A stretch of DNA of 64,000 nucleotides from Lentimicrobium saccharophilum. Its GTDB lineage: Bacteria > Bacteroidota > Bacteroidia > Bacteroidales > Lentimicrobiaceae. Positions 44,993 to 53,482 of this stretch are shown here, one piece after another. The notes under the pieces were generated by a model. It was not told the DNA's origin. It saw only the letters and a program-made list of their open reading frames with translations, and did not search any database. The stretch spans positions 310,001-374,000 of the forward strand of contig NZ_DF968183.1 in NCBI RefSeq assembly GCF_001192835.1, read 5' to 3'. Every line of letters starts with the position of its first letter. The first letter of the stretch is position 1. The position numbers and the translations under genes are program-made.

Positions 44993-46342
44993 TCAATCAT
45001 CTTCCTGTTTTACAGCCTGATGCATTTTTATCCTTGCAAGCTTCTCAAAATCATCCTGCCAGAAAAATTTTTCCTCACCAAATGCCGGATACAAGTCAGT
45101 TAACCAGGATGCTTCCGCATTAAATCCGGCGAAAAAGGGCCTCCTGACCCAATCAGGGTTGCGCCCCTGAATAAACTGCAGAATAAAAATCTTTTCACCG
45201 GCAATTTCACTTATCCCCAGAATGTGTACTTTCCCGGGTGAAGCTGACATTACCGGCCCGCGCACTGTTTTTGACATTCCGCTCACTTTGCTGTAGGCTT
45301 CCCTGTATATTTCATAGGCTTTCTCAATGGTAACGTTAAAATATGATTTGGCGCCGGTATCCCTGGCCATAAACATGTAATAAGGAATACAGCCGAGACG
45401 GGACTGAGTACGCCACATTCGTGCCCATATTTTTGCCGAATCGTTAATGTGCCTGAGGATAGGTGATTGAGTCCTGATTTCTGCACCTGATGACCTGATC
45501 AGCTTTATGGCATTTTTTACGGCTTTTGTACCCAACTCTACCGGATGGTTGAAGTGAGCCATAAAGGCAAGTTGTTTCCCGGCTTTTGCAACTTTCTCGA
45601 ACAAACGCAGCAAATCATCAGCTTCCTGACCTGCCGTGAACCGGTAAGGCCAGTATGCCAGGGCTTTTGAGCCGATCCTGATGGTATGTATGTGCTCGAA
45701 TCCTGACCCCAACAACGGCGAAATATATTTGTTAAGAATGGAAGACTTCATCACCAAGGGGTCTCCTCCGGTAAACAATACATTGGTCACTTCTCTGTGA
45801 TTCCGGAGATAATCAGCAAGCTGCCTGCTTTCTGCCGAAGCGATCTTCATCCCTTCCATGCCGGTAAACTGCGGCCATCTGAAACAAAATGTACAATAGG
45901 CATGACAGGTTTGACCCTGGGAAGGAAAGAACAGAACGGTTTCGCGGTATTTATGCTGAATCCCTTCGAGCTTCTTGCCATTTATCACAGGAATATTCAG
46001 CGCAAGCTGACCGGCAGGATGTGGGTTGAGTTCCATCCTGATTTCATGAATAACCGCCTCCAGTTGATTTTTTCCTGTATTCGATTCACGGGCAGTCTTG
46101 AGCCTGTCAAAGTGATGATCAGAAAGCATTCCCCTGTCGGGAAACGTCAGCCGGAAAATCGGGTCATCAGGCACGTTTTCCCAGTCAATCAGCTCGTTTA
46201 CTACATAACTGTTCGATTTGAAGGGCAATACCATGGCAACAATCTCCATCTCCTTTTTCAAGGATTCGGGCAGTTGCCTGATCTGCGGCAGCGACCGGAA
46301 ATTTCTGGCCGTATAAGCCTTGTATTCATATAATTCTGACAT
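44993..46342 (-). CDS. KamA-family radical SAM protein (lysine 2,3-aminomutase-like)
   Basis: The protein has 449 aa. The radical-SAM motif is C146-H-A-Y-C150-T-F-C153, followed by F-R-W-P-Q-F. The fold and F-T-G-G-D-P-L-V-M and G-S-K-A-L-A-Y-W-P segments match KamA/EpmB. In lysine aminomutases the PLP lysine sits in a glycine-rich P-G-G-G-G-K loop; here the equivalent region reads S-A-S-P-G-K-V-H-I-L-G, so the Lys is kept in a shorter loop. It may isomerise lysine or a related amino acid, or act in EF-P modification; no EpmA gene is in the window. Substrate open. Confidence 0.8.
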   Translation of the reverse strand: MSELYEYKAYTARNFRSLPQIRQLPESLKKEMEIVAMVLPFKSNSYVVNELIDWENVPDDPIFRLTFPDRGMLSDHHFDRLKTARESNTGKNQLEAVIHEIRMELNPHPAGQLALNIPVINGKKLEGIQHKYRETVLFFPSQGQTCHAYCTFCFRWPQFTGMEGMKIASAESRQLADYLRNHREVTNVLFTGGDPLVMKSSILNKYISPLLGSGFEHIHTIRIGSKALAYWPYRFTAGQEADDLLRLFEKVAKAGKQLAFMAHFNHPVELGTKAVKNAIKLIRSSGAEIRTQSPILRHINDSAKIWARMWRTQSRLGCIPYYMFMARDTGAKSYFNVTIEKAYEIYREAYSKVSGMSKTVRGPVMSASPGKVHILGISEIAGEKIFILQFIQGRNPDWVRRPFFAGFNAEASWLTDLYPAFGEEKFFWQDDFEKLARIKMHQAVKQEDD

Positions 46343-46638
46343 ATTCTATATTTTTTTCCGGCAGGTGAGCACAAAGGCTGTAAATTCCTGAAAAGACAGG
46401 GCCGGGTGAATGAATCAGTCTAAAATGCTAAGATACAAAAAATACGAAAAAGGAGGGATTTTTTTGTAAAACTTATGACGATCTTTTACAAGAAATTAAT
46501 AATCAATCCAATAATAGTTATTTATTTAATGATTACTGCATATATAATTCATTATACAGTCACCCTGTCAGCATTTATTGAAACGCAGAATATAATATTC
46601 CGGTTATTACCGCTGGAAGTGGGTATTCCCGAAAAGGC

Positions 46639-47307
46639 TTAATTGTTGGTCACGTGATAAAGACCCGTGTGCCGGATAAGTTCAAGCAATTCATTCAGGA
46701 TCATTGCAGTGGCTCCCCATATCAGGTGCTCCTGAAATTTATATCCGGGAACCTGCAGATAGCTGCCATTCCTGTAATTAATTTCATAATCTCCTTTCAC
46801 TCCGGGACTGAAAAAATGCGTCACCGGCACAGAAAAAATGCTGGCAACTTCGGTGGGGGAGGGAAAGAAACCGTTAATATAACTGGTTCTGGCGAGAAAA
46901 GGCTGAATGATGAAATTGCTGGGAGGGACAAACAACTCACTTAACGGTCCCAGCAGCTCAACAGCTGTTGATTTGATACCGATCTCTTCTTCTGCTTCAC
47001 GAATCGCTGTAAAAGCAAGATCGACGTCACCCGGTTCAAATTTACCGCCCGGGAAAGCAATCTGTCCGCTATGAACGCCCTCGTATTCCATTCTCTTGAT
47101 AAATGTGATCAGCGGCTCATTATCTGCACCGGGAGAGAGCAATAACAATACTCCGCTAAGTCTGGCATTCAGCTTATGGGGGTTATGTCTGAGCATGTCC
47201 TTCCTATGGGCAGGCGACATCACATCATGGGCGGCAGCAGCAGGCAGCTTCCCTGAAATACATTTTTTGAGTTCTTCGGTTAGTAAGTGAAAGTCAGGAA
47301 TAATCAT
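46639..47307 (-). CDS. CoA pyrophosphatase, Nudix family (NudL-like)
   Basis: The protein has 222 aa. The Nudix box F-P-G-G-K-F-E-P-G-D-V-D-L-A-F-T-A-I-R-E-A-E-E-E-I-G is of the CoA-pyrophosphatase type, where a UPF0035 motif (here L-L-L-L-S-P-G-A-D-N-E with later Y-E-G-V-H-S-G-Q-I-A-F) precedes it. It cleaves CoA or its derivatives to 4'-phosphopantetheine and 3',5'-ADP. It is cytoplasmic and transcribed alone on the minus strand, divergent from clpS. Confidence 0.85.
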   Translation of the reverse strand: MIIPDFHLLTEELKKCISGKLPAAAAHDVMSPAHRKDMLRHNPHKLNARLSGVLLLLSPGADNEPLITFIKRMEYEGVHSGQIAFPGGKFEPGDVDLAFTAIREAEEEIGIKSTAVELLGPLSELFVPPSNFIIQPFLARTSYINGFFPSPTEVASIFSVPVTHFFSPGVKGDYEINYRNGSYLQVPGYKFQEHLIWGATAMILNELLELIRHTGLYHVTNN

Positions 47308-47425
47308 TGACAGGACTTTGCAAATATGATCTGTTTACGTCACAAAATTACAATAAAACAAAACCGGTGAAACTCTGGATAATTTGAAAAATCTATTTAG
47401 TATACCATGTTTTTTACGTAATTTT

Positions 47426-47731
47426 ATGACCGAAATACCAACAAAAAGGGGAGTCTTTATGGTAAAGGAAAAAACCGGTATACATCAGCAGGATCAATCA
47501 CAAACTACCGACACGTATGAACTTGTCCTTTTTAATGATGATTACAACACATTTGATTTCGTTATTGAAACGCTGATTGATGTTTGTGCACTTGATACTG
47601 TTCACGCCGAGCAAATTACACTTATTGTTCATTATAAAGGCAAATGTGGAGTGGTAACAGGCACGTTCACCGAACTTAAGCCTTTGTATAATGAAATGAT
47701 CAACAGGGGTTTAACTGTTTCAATTGAATAG
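47426..47731 (+). CDS. clpS: ClpS-like N-degron adaptor
   Basis: 101 aa from the ATG at 47426 (the TTG at 47384 would add residues not usual for ClpS). The binding-site motif F-N-D-D-Y-N-T (N-D-D) and the helix with V-H-Y-K-G-K-C-G-V match ClpS, which brings N-terminal-degron substrates to ClpA- or ClpC-type AAA+ unfoldases. The window also contains clpC 15 kb away. It overlaps the next reading frame only if that frame's TTG is used. Confidence 0.85.
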   Translation: MTEIPTKRGVFMVKEKTGIHQQDQSQTTDTYELVLFNDDYNTFDFVIETLIDVCALDTVHAEQITLIVHYKGKCGVVTGTFTELKPLYNEMINRGLTVSIE

Positions 47732-47738
47732 AGGGTTT

Positions 47739-48539
47739 ATGAAGAATGTAACAAAAATCCTATTTGTAATCCTGATTCTGGTCTCCGGATCATGTTCTAA
47801 AGTTCCGATTACCGGACGGAAACAATTTAATGTTGTGCCCGACAACATGATGACACAGATGAGTCTGACCAGTTATCAGGAGTTTCTCACGCAAAACCCT
47901 CCTTTGCCTGCAAACAATAAGCAGGCTTTGCAGATAGCCTCCGTCGGGCAGAGGATTTCTGCGGCTGTTGAAACCTATCTTCGCGAGAACGGAATGGCTG
48001 ATAAAATTAACAATTTTGCATGGGAGTTCAAGCTCGTGGAGAGTCCCGATGTAAATGCCTGGTGCATGCCCGGCGGGAAAGTGGTTTTTTATACCGGCAT
48101 TCTTCCTTATGTGAAGGATGAGGCCGGAATTGCTGTAGTGATGGGTCACGAAATTGCCCATGCTGTTGCAAATCATGGTGGTGAGCGTATGAGCCAGCAA
48201 CTGGCCGTTGTGCTTGGCGGCATATCATTGGATGTTGCACTGCAGCAACAACCGACACTCACCCACGATATTTTCAACTCTGTTTACGGTGTTGGTTCGC
48301 AATTGGGAGTCCTTGCATATTCCAGAACTCATGAATATGAAGCAGACAAGCTGGGCATGGTCTTTATGGCTATGGCCGGGTACGATCCGGCACGTGCGTT
48401 GTCATTCTGGCAGGATATGGCCGCAATCCCTGGTCAGGCGCCTCCCGAATTTCTCAGTACTCACCCTTCGAACCAAAAGAGAATTAAAGCAATTCAGGAT
48501 TACATTCCTGAAGCAAACAAATATTTCAAACCATTGTGA
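47739..48539 (+). CDS. M48-family metallopeptidase lipoprotein
   Basis: 266 aa from the ATG at 47739, preceded by a GAGGG ribosome-binding stretch. The lipobox L-V-S-G-S-C makes it a lipoprotein. The zinc site is H137-E138-I-A-H141 with a third ligand Glu in H-E-Y-E-A-D-K-L-G. It resembles the LoiP/BepA-like periplasmic proteases that act on outer-membrane proteins. It starts 8 bases after clpS and is probably cotranscribed with it. Confidence 0.9.
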   Translation: MKNVTKILFVILILVSGSCSKVPITGRKQFNVVPDNMMTQMSLTSYQEFLTQNPPLPANNKQALQIASVGQRISAAVETYLRENGMADKINNFAWEFKLVESPDVNAWCMPGGKVVFYTGILPYVKDEAGIAVVMGHEIAHAVANHGGERMSQQLAVVLGGISLDVALQQQPTLTHDIFNSVYGVGSQLGVLAYSRTHEYEADKLGMVFMAMAGYDPARALSFWQDMAAIPGQAPPEFLSTHPSNQKRIKAIQDYIPEANKYFKPL

Positions 48540-48565
48540 TTAGTCCCGGATCTTACTTACATTTG
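48534..48565 (+). promoter_or_regulatory. Probable promoter of nfeD-floA
   Basis: TTG at 48534-48536 and TACATTTG at 48558-48565, with a 21-nt spacer. The -33 half overlaps the end of the peptidase gene. The next ATG is 27 bases further on. Confidence 0.55.
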
Positions 48566-48592
48566 TAATACATTTATTCAACCTGGCCTGTA

Positions 48593-49057
48593 ATGTCACT
48601 TACCCTAATCATAATTCTAATAATTGCAGGATTGCTTTTCCTGTTGCTTGAAGTACTGGTAATACCCGGAACAACGGTTGTTGGCATTGCAGGTTTTGCG
48701 CTGATTATCTTTTCCGTATGGGAATCCTATCATGTATTCGGGTCTCCCACGGGACATTTTGTGCTTTTAGGGACCATTTTTTTTACAATATTAACGATTT
48801 ATCTTGCCCTCAAATCAAAGACATGGAACAGAATCATGCTGAAAACTGAAATCAGTGGCAAGGTAAACGAGATTGACACCACAAAGGTACAGGCCGGTGA
48901 CACAGGTATATCAGTTTCACGCCTTACGCCTGGGGGGAAAGCCCTGATCAACGATGAATATTATGAGGTGCACACCAATGGAGAATTCATTGATCAGGAA
49001 TCGGAAATAGTTGTGACACATCTGGCTGACAATAAAATATTTGTTAAACGAAAATAA
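48593..49057 (+). CDS. NfeD-like membrane protein
   Basis: The protein has 154 aa: three membrane helices (about 3-70) and a soluble C-terminal OB-like domain with T-G-I-S-V-S-R-L-T-P-G-G-K-A and E-V-H-T-N-G-E-F-I. This is the short NfeD form without the ClpP-like protease part. NfeD partners flotillin-like proteins in membrane microdomains; the floA gene follows 9 bases later, which supports the pairing. Confidence 0.87.
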   Translation: MSLTLIIILIIAGLLFLLLEVLVIPGTTVVGIAGFALIIFSVWESYHVFGSPTGHFVLLGTIFFTILTIYLALKSKTWNRIMLKTEISGKVNEIDTTKVQAGDTGISVSRLTPGGKALINDEYYEVHTNGEFIDQESEIVVTHLADNKIFVKRK

Positions 49058-49066
49058 CCAACAAAC

Positions 49067-50077
49067 ATGGAATCATCATTTGTAGTAATTGTAGCCATTG
49101 GAATTGCCTCGCTTTTCGGGCTATGGATCATATTGTACTTCATCCCTGTCGGGTTGTGGTTTTCTGCCTTGCTTTCAGGAGTGAGGATCTCGCTGATTCA
49201 ACTGGTATTTATGCGCTGGAGAAAGGTTCCGCCTTCAGTAATTGTAACTGCAATGATCAATGCTACCAAAGCAGGATTGACCATTACCCGCGATGAGCTC
49301 GAAGCGCATTACCTTGCCGGAGGCAGGGTTAAGCTTGTGGTCAATGCGCTGATTTCAGCTGATAAGGCTAATATTCCGCTGAATTTCAAAGCAGCCACTG
49401 CCATTGATCTTGCCGGCCGCGATGTGTTTGAGGCCGTTCAGATGTCGGTAAACCCGAAAGTGATCAATACACCGCCCGTTGCCGCTGTTGCCAAGGATGG
49501 TATTCAGTTGATCGCCAAAGCAAGGGTTACCGTGAGGGCAAATATCAGACAACTGGTCGGAGGTGCCGGCGAAGAAACGATCCTTGCCCGGGTTGGTGAA
49601 GGTGTGGTTTCCTCGATCGGTTCCGCAGATTCACACAAATCAGTGCTGGAGAATCCCGATTCCATCTCGAAGGTGGTATTGTCGAAAGGGCTTGATTCAG
49701 GAACTGCATTTGAGATTCTGTCCATTGATATAGCTGATATTGATGTAGGTAAGAATATCGGAGCACAACTCCAGATGGATCAGGCCAATGCGGATAAAAA
49801 TATCGCCCAGGCTAAAGCCGAAGAACGCCGGGCAATGGCTGTGGCCAATGAGCAGGAAATGAAAGCAAAAGCCCAGGAAGCCCGTGCAAAGGTGATTGAA
49901 GCAGAAGCAGAAATTCCCAAGGCTATCGCTGATTCTTTCCGTTCCGGTAATCTTGGAGTTATGGATTATTATAAGTTTCAGAATATTCAGGCTGACACCA
50001 GGATGCGCGATTCTATTGCCGAACCTCAGCAGAAACCCAAACAGGGGCCAAAAGGAACTGACTCCCCGTTAAAATAA
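49067..50077 (+). CDS. floA: Flotillin-like protein FloA
   Basis: The protein has 336 aa. An N-terminal hydrophobic hairpin (about 5-45) is followed by [11 protein letters not shown], a SPFH/PHB domain (about 55-220), and a coiled coil rich in [11 protein letters not shown]. It matches the UPF0365/FloA family that forms functional membrane microdomains. It is coupled to nfeD upstream and ends with a strong terminator. Confidence 0.93.
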   Translation: MESSFVVIVAIGIASLFGLWIILYFIPVGLWFSALLSGVRISLIQLVFMRWRKVPPSVIVTAMINATKAGLTITRDELEAHYLAGGRVKLVVNALISADKANIPLNFKAATAIDLAGRDVFEAVQMSVNPKVINTPPVAAVAKDGIQLIAKARVTVRANIRQLVGGAGEETILARVGEGVVSSIGSADSHKSVLENPDSISKVVLSKGLDSGTAFEILSIDIADIDVGKNIGAQLQMDQANADKNIAQAKAEERRAMAVANEQEMKAKAQEARAKVIEAEAEIPKAIADSFRSGNLGVMDYYKFQNIQADTRMRDSIAEPQQKPKQGPKGTDSPLK

Positions 50078-50097
50078 AGTTAACGGTTTAAGGAAAG

Positions 50098-50127
50098 AGC
50101 GCCCCGTATATTCAGGGCGCTTTTTTT
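50098..50127 (+). terminator. Rho-independent terminator after floA
   Basis: AGCGCCC at 50098-50104 and GGGCGCT at 50115-50121 form a 7-bp stem, followed by seven Ts. Confidence 0.88.
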
Positions 50128-50159
50128 ATGGTCAAAGAATTACCAACAATCATTAGACT

Positions 50160-50167
50160 TATTTTTG
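50160..50167 (+). promoter_or_regulatory. -7 box for the RelA-type gene
   Basis: TATTTTTG fits TAnnTTTG and lies 18 bases before the ATG at 50186. No TTTG is found at the -33 position. It overlaps the TTG at 50165, which is therefore not the start. Confidence 0.55.
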
Positions 50168-50185
50168 TATTCTCAATTCCCGATC

Positions 50186-52396
50186 ATGAACCTGGCAGTT
50201 GACAGCGAAGAAAGAAAACTTATCCGGCAAAAGTACCGTAAACTGGTTACAGAATGCCATGCATTCCTGAATAAGGAGAATACCGGCACTTTGAGACAGG
50301 CATTTACCATGATGCTTGAGGTCCATGGCCGGAAACTACTCGATAACAGGGAGCCGTATTTCTGCCATGCAGTGGATGTCGCCTGCATCGTTGCAGGTGA
50401 AATGGGTCTTGGGTTTGTTTCTGTGGTTGCTTCTCTGCTTAATGGCATTCCTTCTGCGGAAGCCAATGTGCAGGAATTTTACAGGAAAAATAAACTTGAC
50501 GAAGCCCGCATTATCAATGAAAGCCTTAAAAGAATCAGAGAATTGCCAACCGAAAGGCTGCCGGGCAACGCTGAAAACTTCATCAGCCTTCTGTTATCCC
50601 TTTCTTCAGATGTAAGGGTAGTGCTATTGCAATTGGCCGATCGTCTGCAATATATGCGCACCATCAGTTCACTTTCTGAACCATTGCAAAAGCTTGTCTC
50701 GGCCGAAACATCCAATCTCTATGCCCCATTGGCTCACAGGCTTGGGCTTTACCGCATAAAATCCGAACTCGATGAGCTCTCATTGCAATACAGTAATCCT
50801 GCCGTCTATGAAGATATTGAATCCAGAATCAGGAAAGCAGAAACCAAAGATCGCGACTTTTTAAATTCGTTTCTTGAACCGGTTACTGCGGAATTGAACC
50901 GCCTGGGTCTCGATTTTATAATTAAAAAGAGAACAAAAGCTGTCTCCTCGGTTTATGCGAAAATCGTTAAACAGGAGGTCAGCTTTGAAGAAGTGTACGA
51001 TCTTTTTGCCATCAGGATTATATTGAACAGCGCTGCTGCCAATGAAAAGGCTGATTGCTGGAAAGCCTATTCAGCAGTGACAAATATTTATACCCCTGAG
51101 CCTAAAAGGCTCCGCGACTGGATCACTATCCCGAGACCAAATGGTTATGAATCCCTTCATATTACTGTGTTGGGGCCTGCAAAACGTTGGGTGGAGGTTC
51201 AGATCCGGACACGGAGAATGGATGAGGAAGCCGAGTTGGGAAATGCTGCCCATTGGAGGTATAAAGGACAGCGCGGAGCGGTGGAGACCGGTGAATGGCT
51301 GAGTTCAATAAGAAAAATACTGGAAAATCCGCTGGAAGCGGATGCTGAGCTATCGAAAGGGCAAAAGCCTGCCTCAAGCAGCGATATGATCTATGTTTTT
51401 ACGCCCGAAGGGGACCTGAAAAAGCTGAAAGCCGGAAGCACTGTGCTCGATTTTGCATTCGAAGTTCATACCAACATCGGATCTAAATGCTCCGGCGGAA
51501 AAGTAAACAACAAGATAGTCCCCATCCGTCATCAGCTGAAGAGCGGCGACATGGTCGAAATCATCACATCCAAGAATCAGAATCCTAATATCGACTGGCT
51601 TGGGTGGGTGGCAACCTCTAGGGCTAAAAACAAGATCAAAAGATATCTGAAAGAGGCCGAGTTCAAACAGGCTGAAGCCGGCAAAGAAATCTTCAGGCGG
51701 AAACTAACGCAACTGAAGATCAGCAATGCGGATGAGGCCATCAACAGGCTGGTAGCTCATTTCAAGCTTTCCGGTCCTCTGGATCTGTATCAGCAGCTCG
51801 CCGAAGACAGAATAGAACCATCCCAGCTGAAAGAGATACTGATTGTTAATCCGAAAGAGGCGAAGGATTCCGATGAAAAGGCAGAGCCGAGATTGCCCGC
51901 AAAGCCTGAATCACGTTCACCGAACAGGACATCGGAAAATGTCATCATTGTCAACGAGAGCTCCGAAATTGAGGGATACAAGCTGGCCCGATGCTGCAAT
52001 CCTGTAATGGGAGATGAGATATTCGGGTTCATTACCGTTGGCGATGGCATAAAAATTCACCGTACCAATTGCCCGAATGCGGCAAGGATGAAATCCAGGT
52101 ATCCTTATCGTACAATGGAAGCGCAATGGTCAACGCCTGCGGAAGGTACCTATTTCCTGGCAACCATTAAAATCAGCGGATTTGATCAGCTGGGGATACT
52201 GAACACAATCACCACCATGATTTCGAATGAACTTAAAATGGATGTCCGTACCATCTCGCTGGATAGCAAGGGTGGGCGTTTCGACGGGATTATTAAAGTC
52301 AGTATCCGGGATAAAAAACATCTGGAGTTTCTTTTGAAAAAACTGCTTACCATTAAAGGAATAATTAAAGCCAGCCGCTTAAGTACATCCAGTTGA
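50186..52396 (+). CDS. RelA/SpoT family (p)ppGpp synthetase with inactive hydrolase domain
   Basis: 736 aa from the ATG at 50186. Layout: hydrolase-type domain (about 20-190), synthetase (about 230-360, with R-P-N-G-Y-E-S-L-H and V-E-V-Q-I-R-T), TGS (about 400-465, Y-V-F-T-P-E-G-D), and a C-terminal zinc-finger/ACT region with A-R-C-C-N-P. The HD pair of the hydrolase centre reads N86-G87 (L-L-N-G-I-P-S), and the usual D-R-L-H-N-M-R-T reads D152-R-L-Q-Y-M-R-T, so hydrolysis is almost surely lost while synthesis looks intact. The protein is thus RelA-like; a bifunctional SpoT must be elsewhere in the genome. Confidence 0.88.
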   Translation: MNLAVDSEERKLIRQKYRKLVTECHAFLNKENTGTLRQAFTMMLEVHGRKLLDNREPYFCHAVDVACIVAGEMGLGFVSVVASLLNGIPSAEANVQEFYRKNKLDEARIINESLKRIRELPTERLPGNAENFISLLLSLSSDVRVVLLQLADRLQYMRTISSLSEPLQKLVSAETSNLYAPLAHRLGLYRIKSELDELSLQYSNPAVYEDIESRIRKAETKDRDFLNSFLEPVTAELNRLGLDFIIKKRTKAVSSVYAKIVKQEVSFEEVYDLFAIRIILNSAAANEKADCWKAYSAVTNIYTPEPKRLRDWITIPRPNGYESLHITVLGPAKRWVEVQIRTRRMDEEAELGNAAHWRYKGQRGAVETGEWLSSIRKILENPLEADAELSKGQKPASSSDMIYVFTPEGDLKKLKAGSTVLDFAFEVHTNIGSKCSGGKVNNKIVPIRHQLKSGDMVEIITSKNQNPNIDWLGWVATSRAKNKIKRYLKEAEFKQAEAGKEIFRRKLTQLKISNADEAINRLVAHFKLSGPLDLYQQLAEDRIEPSQLKEILIVNPKEAKDSDEKAEPRLPAKPESRSPNRTSENVIIVNESSEIEGYKLARCCNPVMGDEIFGFITVGDGIKIHRTNCPNAARMKSRYPYRTMEAQWSTPAEGTYFLATIKISGFDQLGILNTITTMISNELKMDVRTISLDSKGGRFDGIIKVSIRDKKHLEFLLKKLLTIKGIIKASRLSTSS

Positions 52397-52397
52397 T

Positions 52398-52874
52398 ATG
52401 ATTATCCCGGGATATTACGACCTGAAGCACAAATTGGAAGAAGGGAAGACCTATATTTTCAGATATCTGAAACAGGTGATTCTTTCCGATGGCGAAGCGT
52501 ATATGGTTATGGAAGATCCTTTCGGGATCAGACACATGCTGTTGTACCGGTACTATCAGCAATTCAATCTTCAGCCGGACTCAGCGGTACGTTGCAGGGT
52601 TGATAAAATAAATTGCACGGGAAGGGTCTTTCTTGAACCGGAACACCCGTATTACAAACCAGGCACAACCGGATTTTTTGCTGTTGTATGGGCAGGTTTC
52701 AGAACCTCCGGAAATTCAGTCAGCCGGACGATTGTCGTCAGGGATATTTTCAACAACGAGGTGGAGGTCATTGTTCCACCGGATTACAGGGATAACTTAA
52801 GGGCTGGTGCCAGGGTAGTATGTGCGATTAATGATATCAGAAAAGGCAGGCCGGAGTTATCCTTGATTCAATAA
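52398..52874 (+). CDS. Hypothetical protein, OB-fold-like
   Basis: The protein has 158 aa and no signal peptide. It starts two bases after the RelA stop, so it is translationally linked to it. The sequence is beta-rich, with G-K-T-Y-I-F-R-Y-L-K-Q-V, a V-R-C-R-V-D-K-I-N segment and a second half ending G-A-R-V-V-C-A-I-N-D-I-R-K-G-R-P-E-L-S. Both halves look like S1/OB-type strands, so RNA or nucleotide binding is possible. I do not recognise a named family. Confidence 0.6.
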   Translation: MIIPGYYDLKHKLEEGKTYIFRYLKQVILSDGEAYMVMEDPFGIRHMLLYRYYQQFNLQPDSAVRCRVDKINCTGRVFLEPEHPYYKPGTTGFFAVVWAGFRTSGNSVSRTIVVRDIFNNEVEVIVPPDYRDNLRAGARVVCAINDIRKGRPELSLIQ

Positions 52875-52968
52875 TTGAAGAAAAACTACCCTTTATATCC
52901 ATCTGAGTTATTAACAATTGTTGATAAACCCAGTTCATTTTGTGTTGATATAAAACATTCAAAATCAC

Positions 52969-52999
52969 TTGACAAGGGGGGCAAAATTTAGTATCTTTG
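52969..52999 (+). promoter_or_regulatory. Promoter of the structured RNA
   Basis: TTG at 52969-52971, 20 nt, then TATCTTTG at 52992-52999 (TAnnTTTG). Transcription should begin near 53006. Confidence 0.8.
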
Positions 53000-53005
53000 T
53001 AACAT

Positions 53006-53327
53006 CAGGCCAGCGATACGGCGAGAAACTCCGGGAGGTACGGTTGAAAAGTCCGCAAGGAAACTGACTTCCGCTACCAAAGGCTCTCAGGTCTTAAACA
53101 GCAAACCGCAAGGGATGCCGGGTAAGCCGGAAAGTACAAAAACCGAAGTCCGTTTCAGAAGATCCTGCGCAAGCAGCGAAGCCCTGAAAAGGTAAGTTGG
53201 AGTAAACCTCACGGGGATTGCAAAGACAAAGCGCCGAAACAGTAACCTGAGGTCATGCTAAAGCTACGGCTTCAGCACCGACGAAGGGGAAACATTCCGA
53301 AAGGGTAGTTTCCCCTTCTGTTTTTTT
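53006..53327 (+). ncRNA. Stand-alone structured RNA of about 320 nt, unidentified
   Basis: This region has no open frame but has its own promoter and a strong terminator, and is full of helices. A long-range pairing CTCAGGT (53086-53092) with ACCTGAG (53245-53251) closes a central domain. A 5' arm pairs GGTACGG (53037-53043) with CCGCTACC (53071-53078) and holds a GCAA-capped hairpin (53050-53065). Other hairpins are CCGG-GTAAG-CCGG (53118-53130), CTGC-GCAA-GCAG (53165-53176) and TGCTAAAGC-TACG-GCTTCAGCA (53256-53277). GNRA and UNCG loops argue for a folded RNA. Parts (GTAAACCTCACGGGG, GCAAAGACAAAG, ACAGTAACC) recall RNase P RNA, but its GAGGAAAGTCCGGGC core is not present, so identity stays open. 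Confidence 0.72.
53284..53327 (+). terminator. Terminator of the structured RNA
   Basis: AAGGGGAAAC at 53284-53293 pairs perfectly with GTTTCCCCTT at 53308-53317, followed by CTG and seven Ts. The T-run also contains the -33 TTTG of the next promoter. Confidence 0.9.
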
Positions 53328-53355
53328 GTTGTTGAAGCCGCAGGTGTTACTTTTG
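53325..53355 (+). promoter_or_regulatory. Consensus promoter split by IS insertion
   Basis: TTTG at 53325-53328, exactly 19 nt, then TACTTTTG at 53348-53355. TACTTTTG is the left copy of the IS target duplication; the right copy is at 54846-54853. Before insertion the promoter would have served the gene at 54874, 20 bases after the box; now it points into the IS. Confidence 0.8.
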
Positions 53356-53477
53356 GGATCATGCACAAAAGTTGTGGAGCAAAGAGTTAATAGAGATCTT
53401 TGCAGAAACTAATTTTGGATCATGCACAAAAGTTGTGGAGCAAAGAGTTAATAGAGATCTTTGCAGAAACTAATTTT
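53356..53477 (+). repeat. 61-bp perfect tandem duplication at the IS left end
   Basis: Units 53356-53416 and 53417-53477 are identical. Each contains the whole left inverted repeat. Only the outer copy lies next to the target duplication. Slippage or a misprocessed transposition end are both possible causes. Confidence 0.95.
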
Positions 53478-53482
53478 TTGCC

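Noticed and set aside
53006-53327. Naming the structured RNA rnpB
   Set aside because: Words resembling P8, CR-III and CR-V of RNase P RNA occur in the right order, but the near-universal GAGGAAAGTCCGGGC/CR-V pair is missing, so the name is not safe.
53006-53327. Group II intron or tmRNA
   Set aside because: No reverse-transcriptase frame or domain V hairpin, and no tRNA-like ends or CCA.
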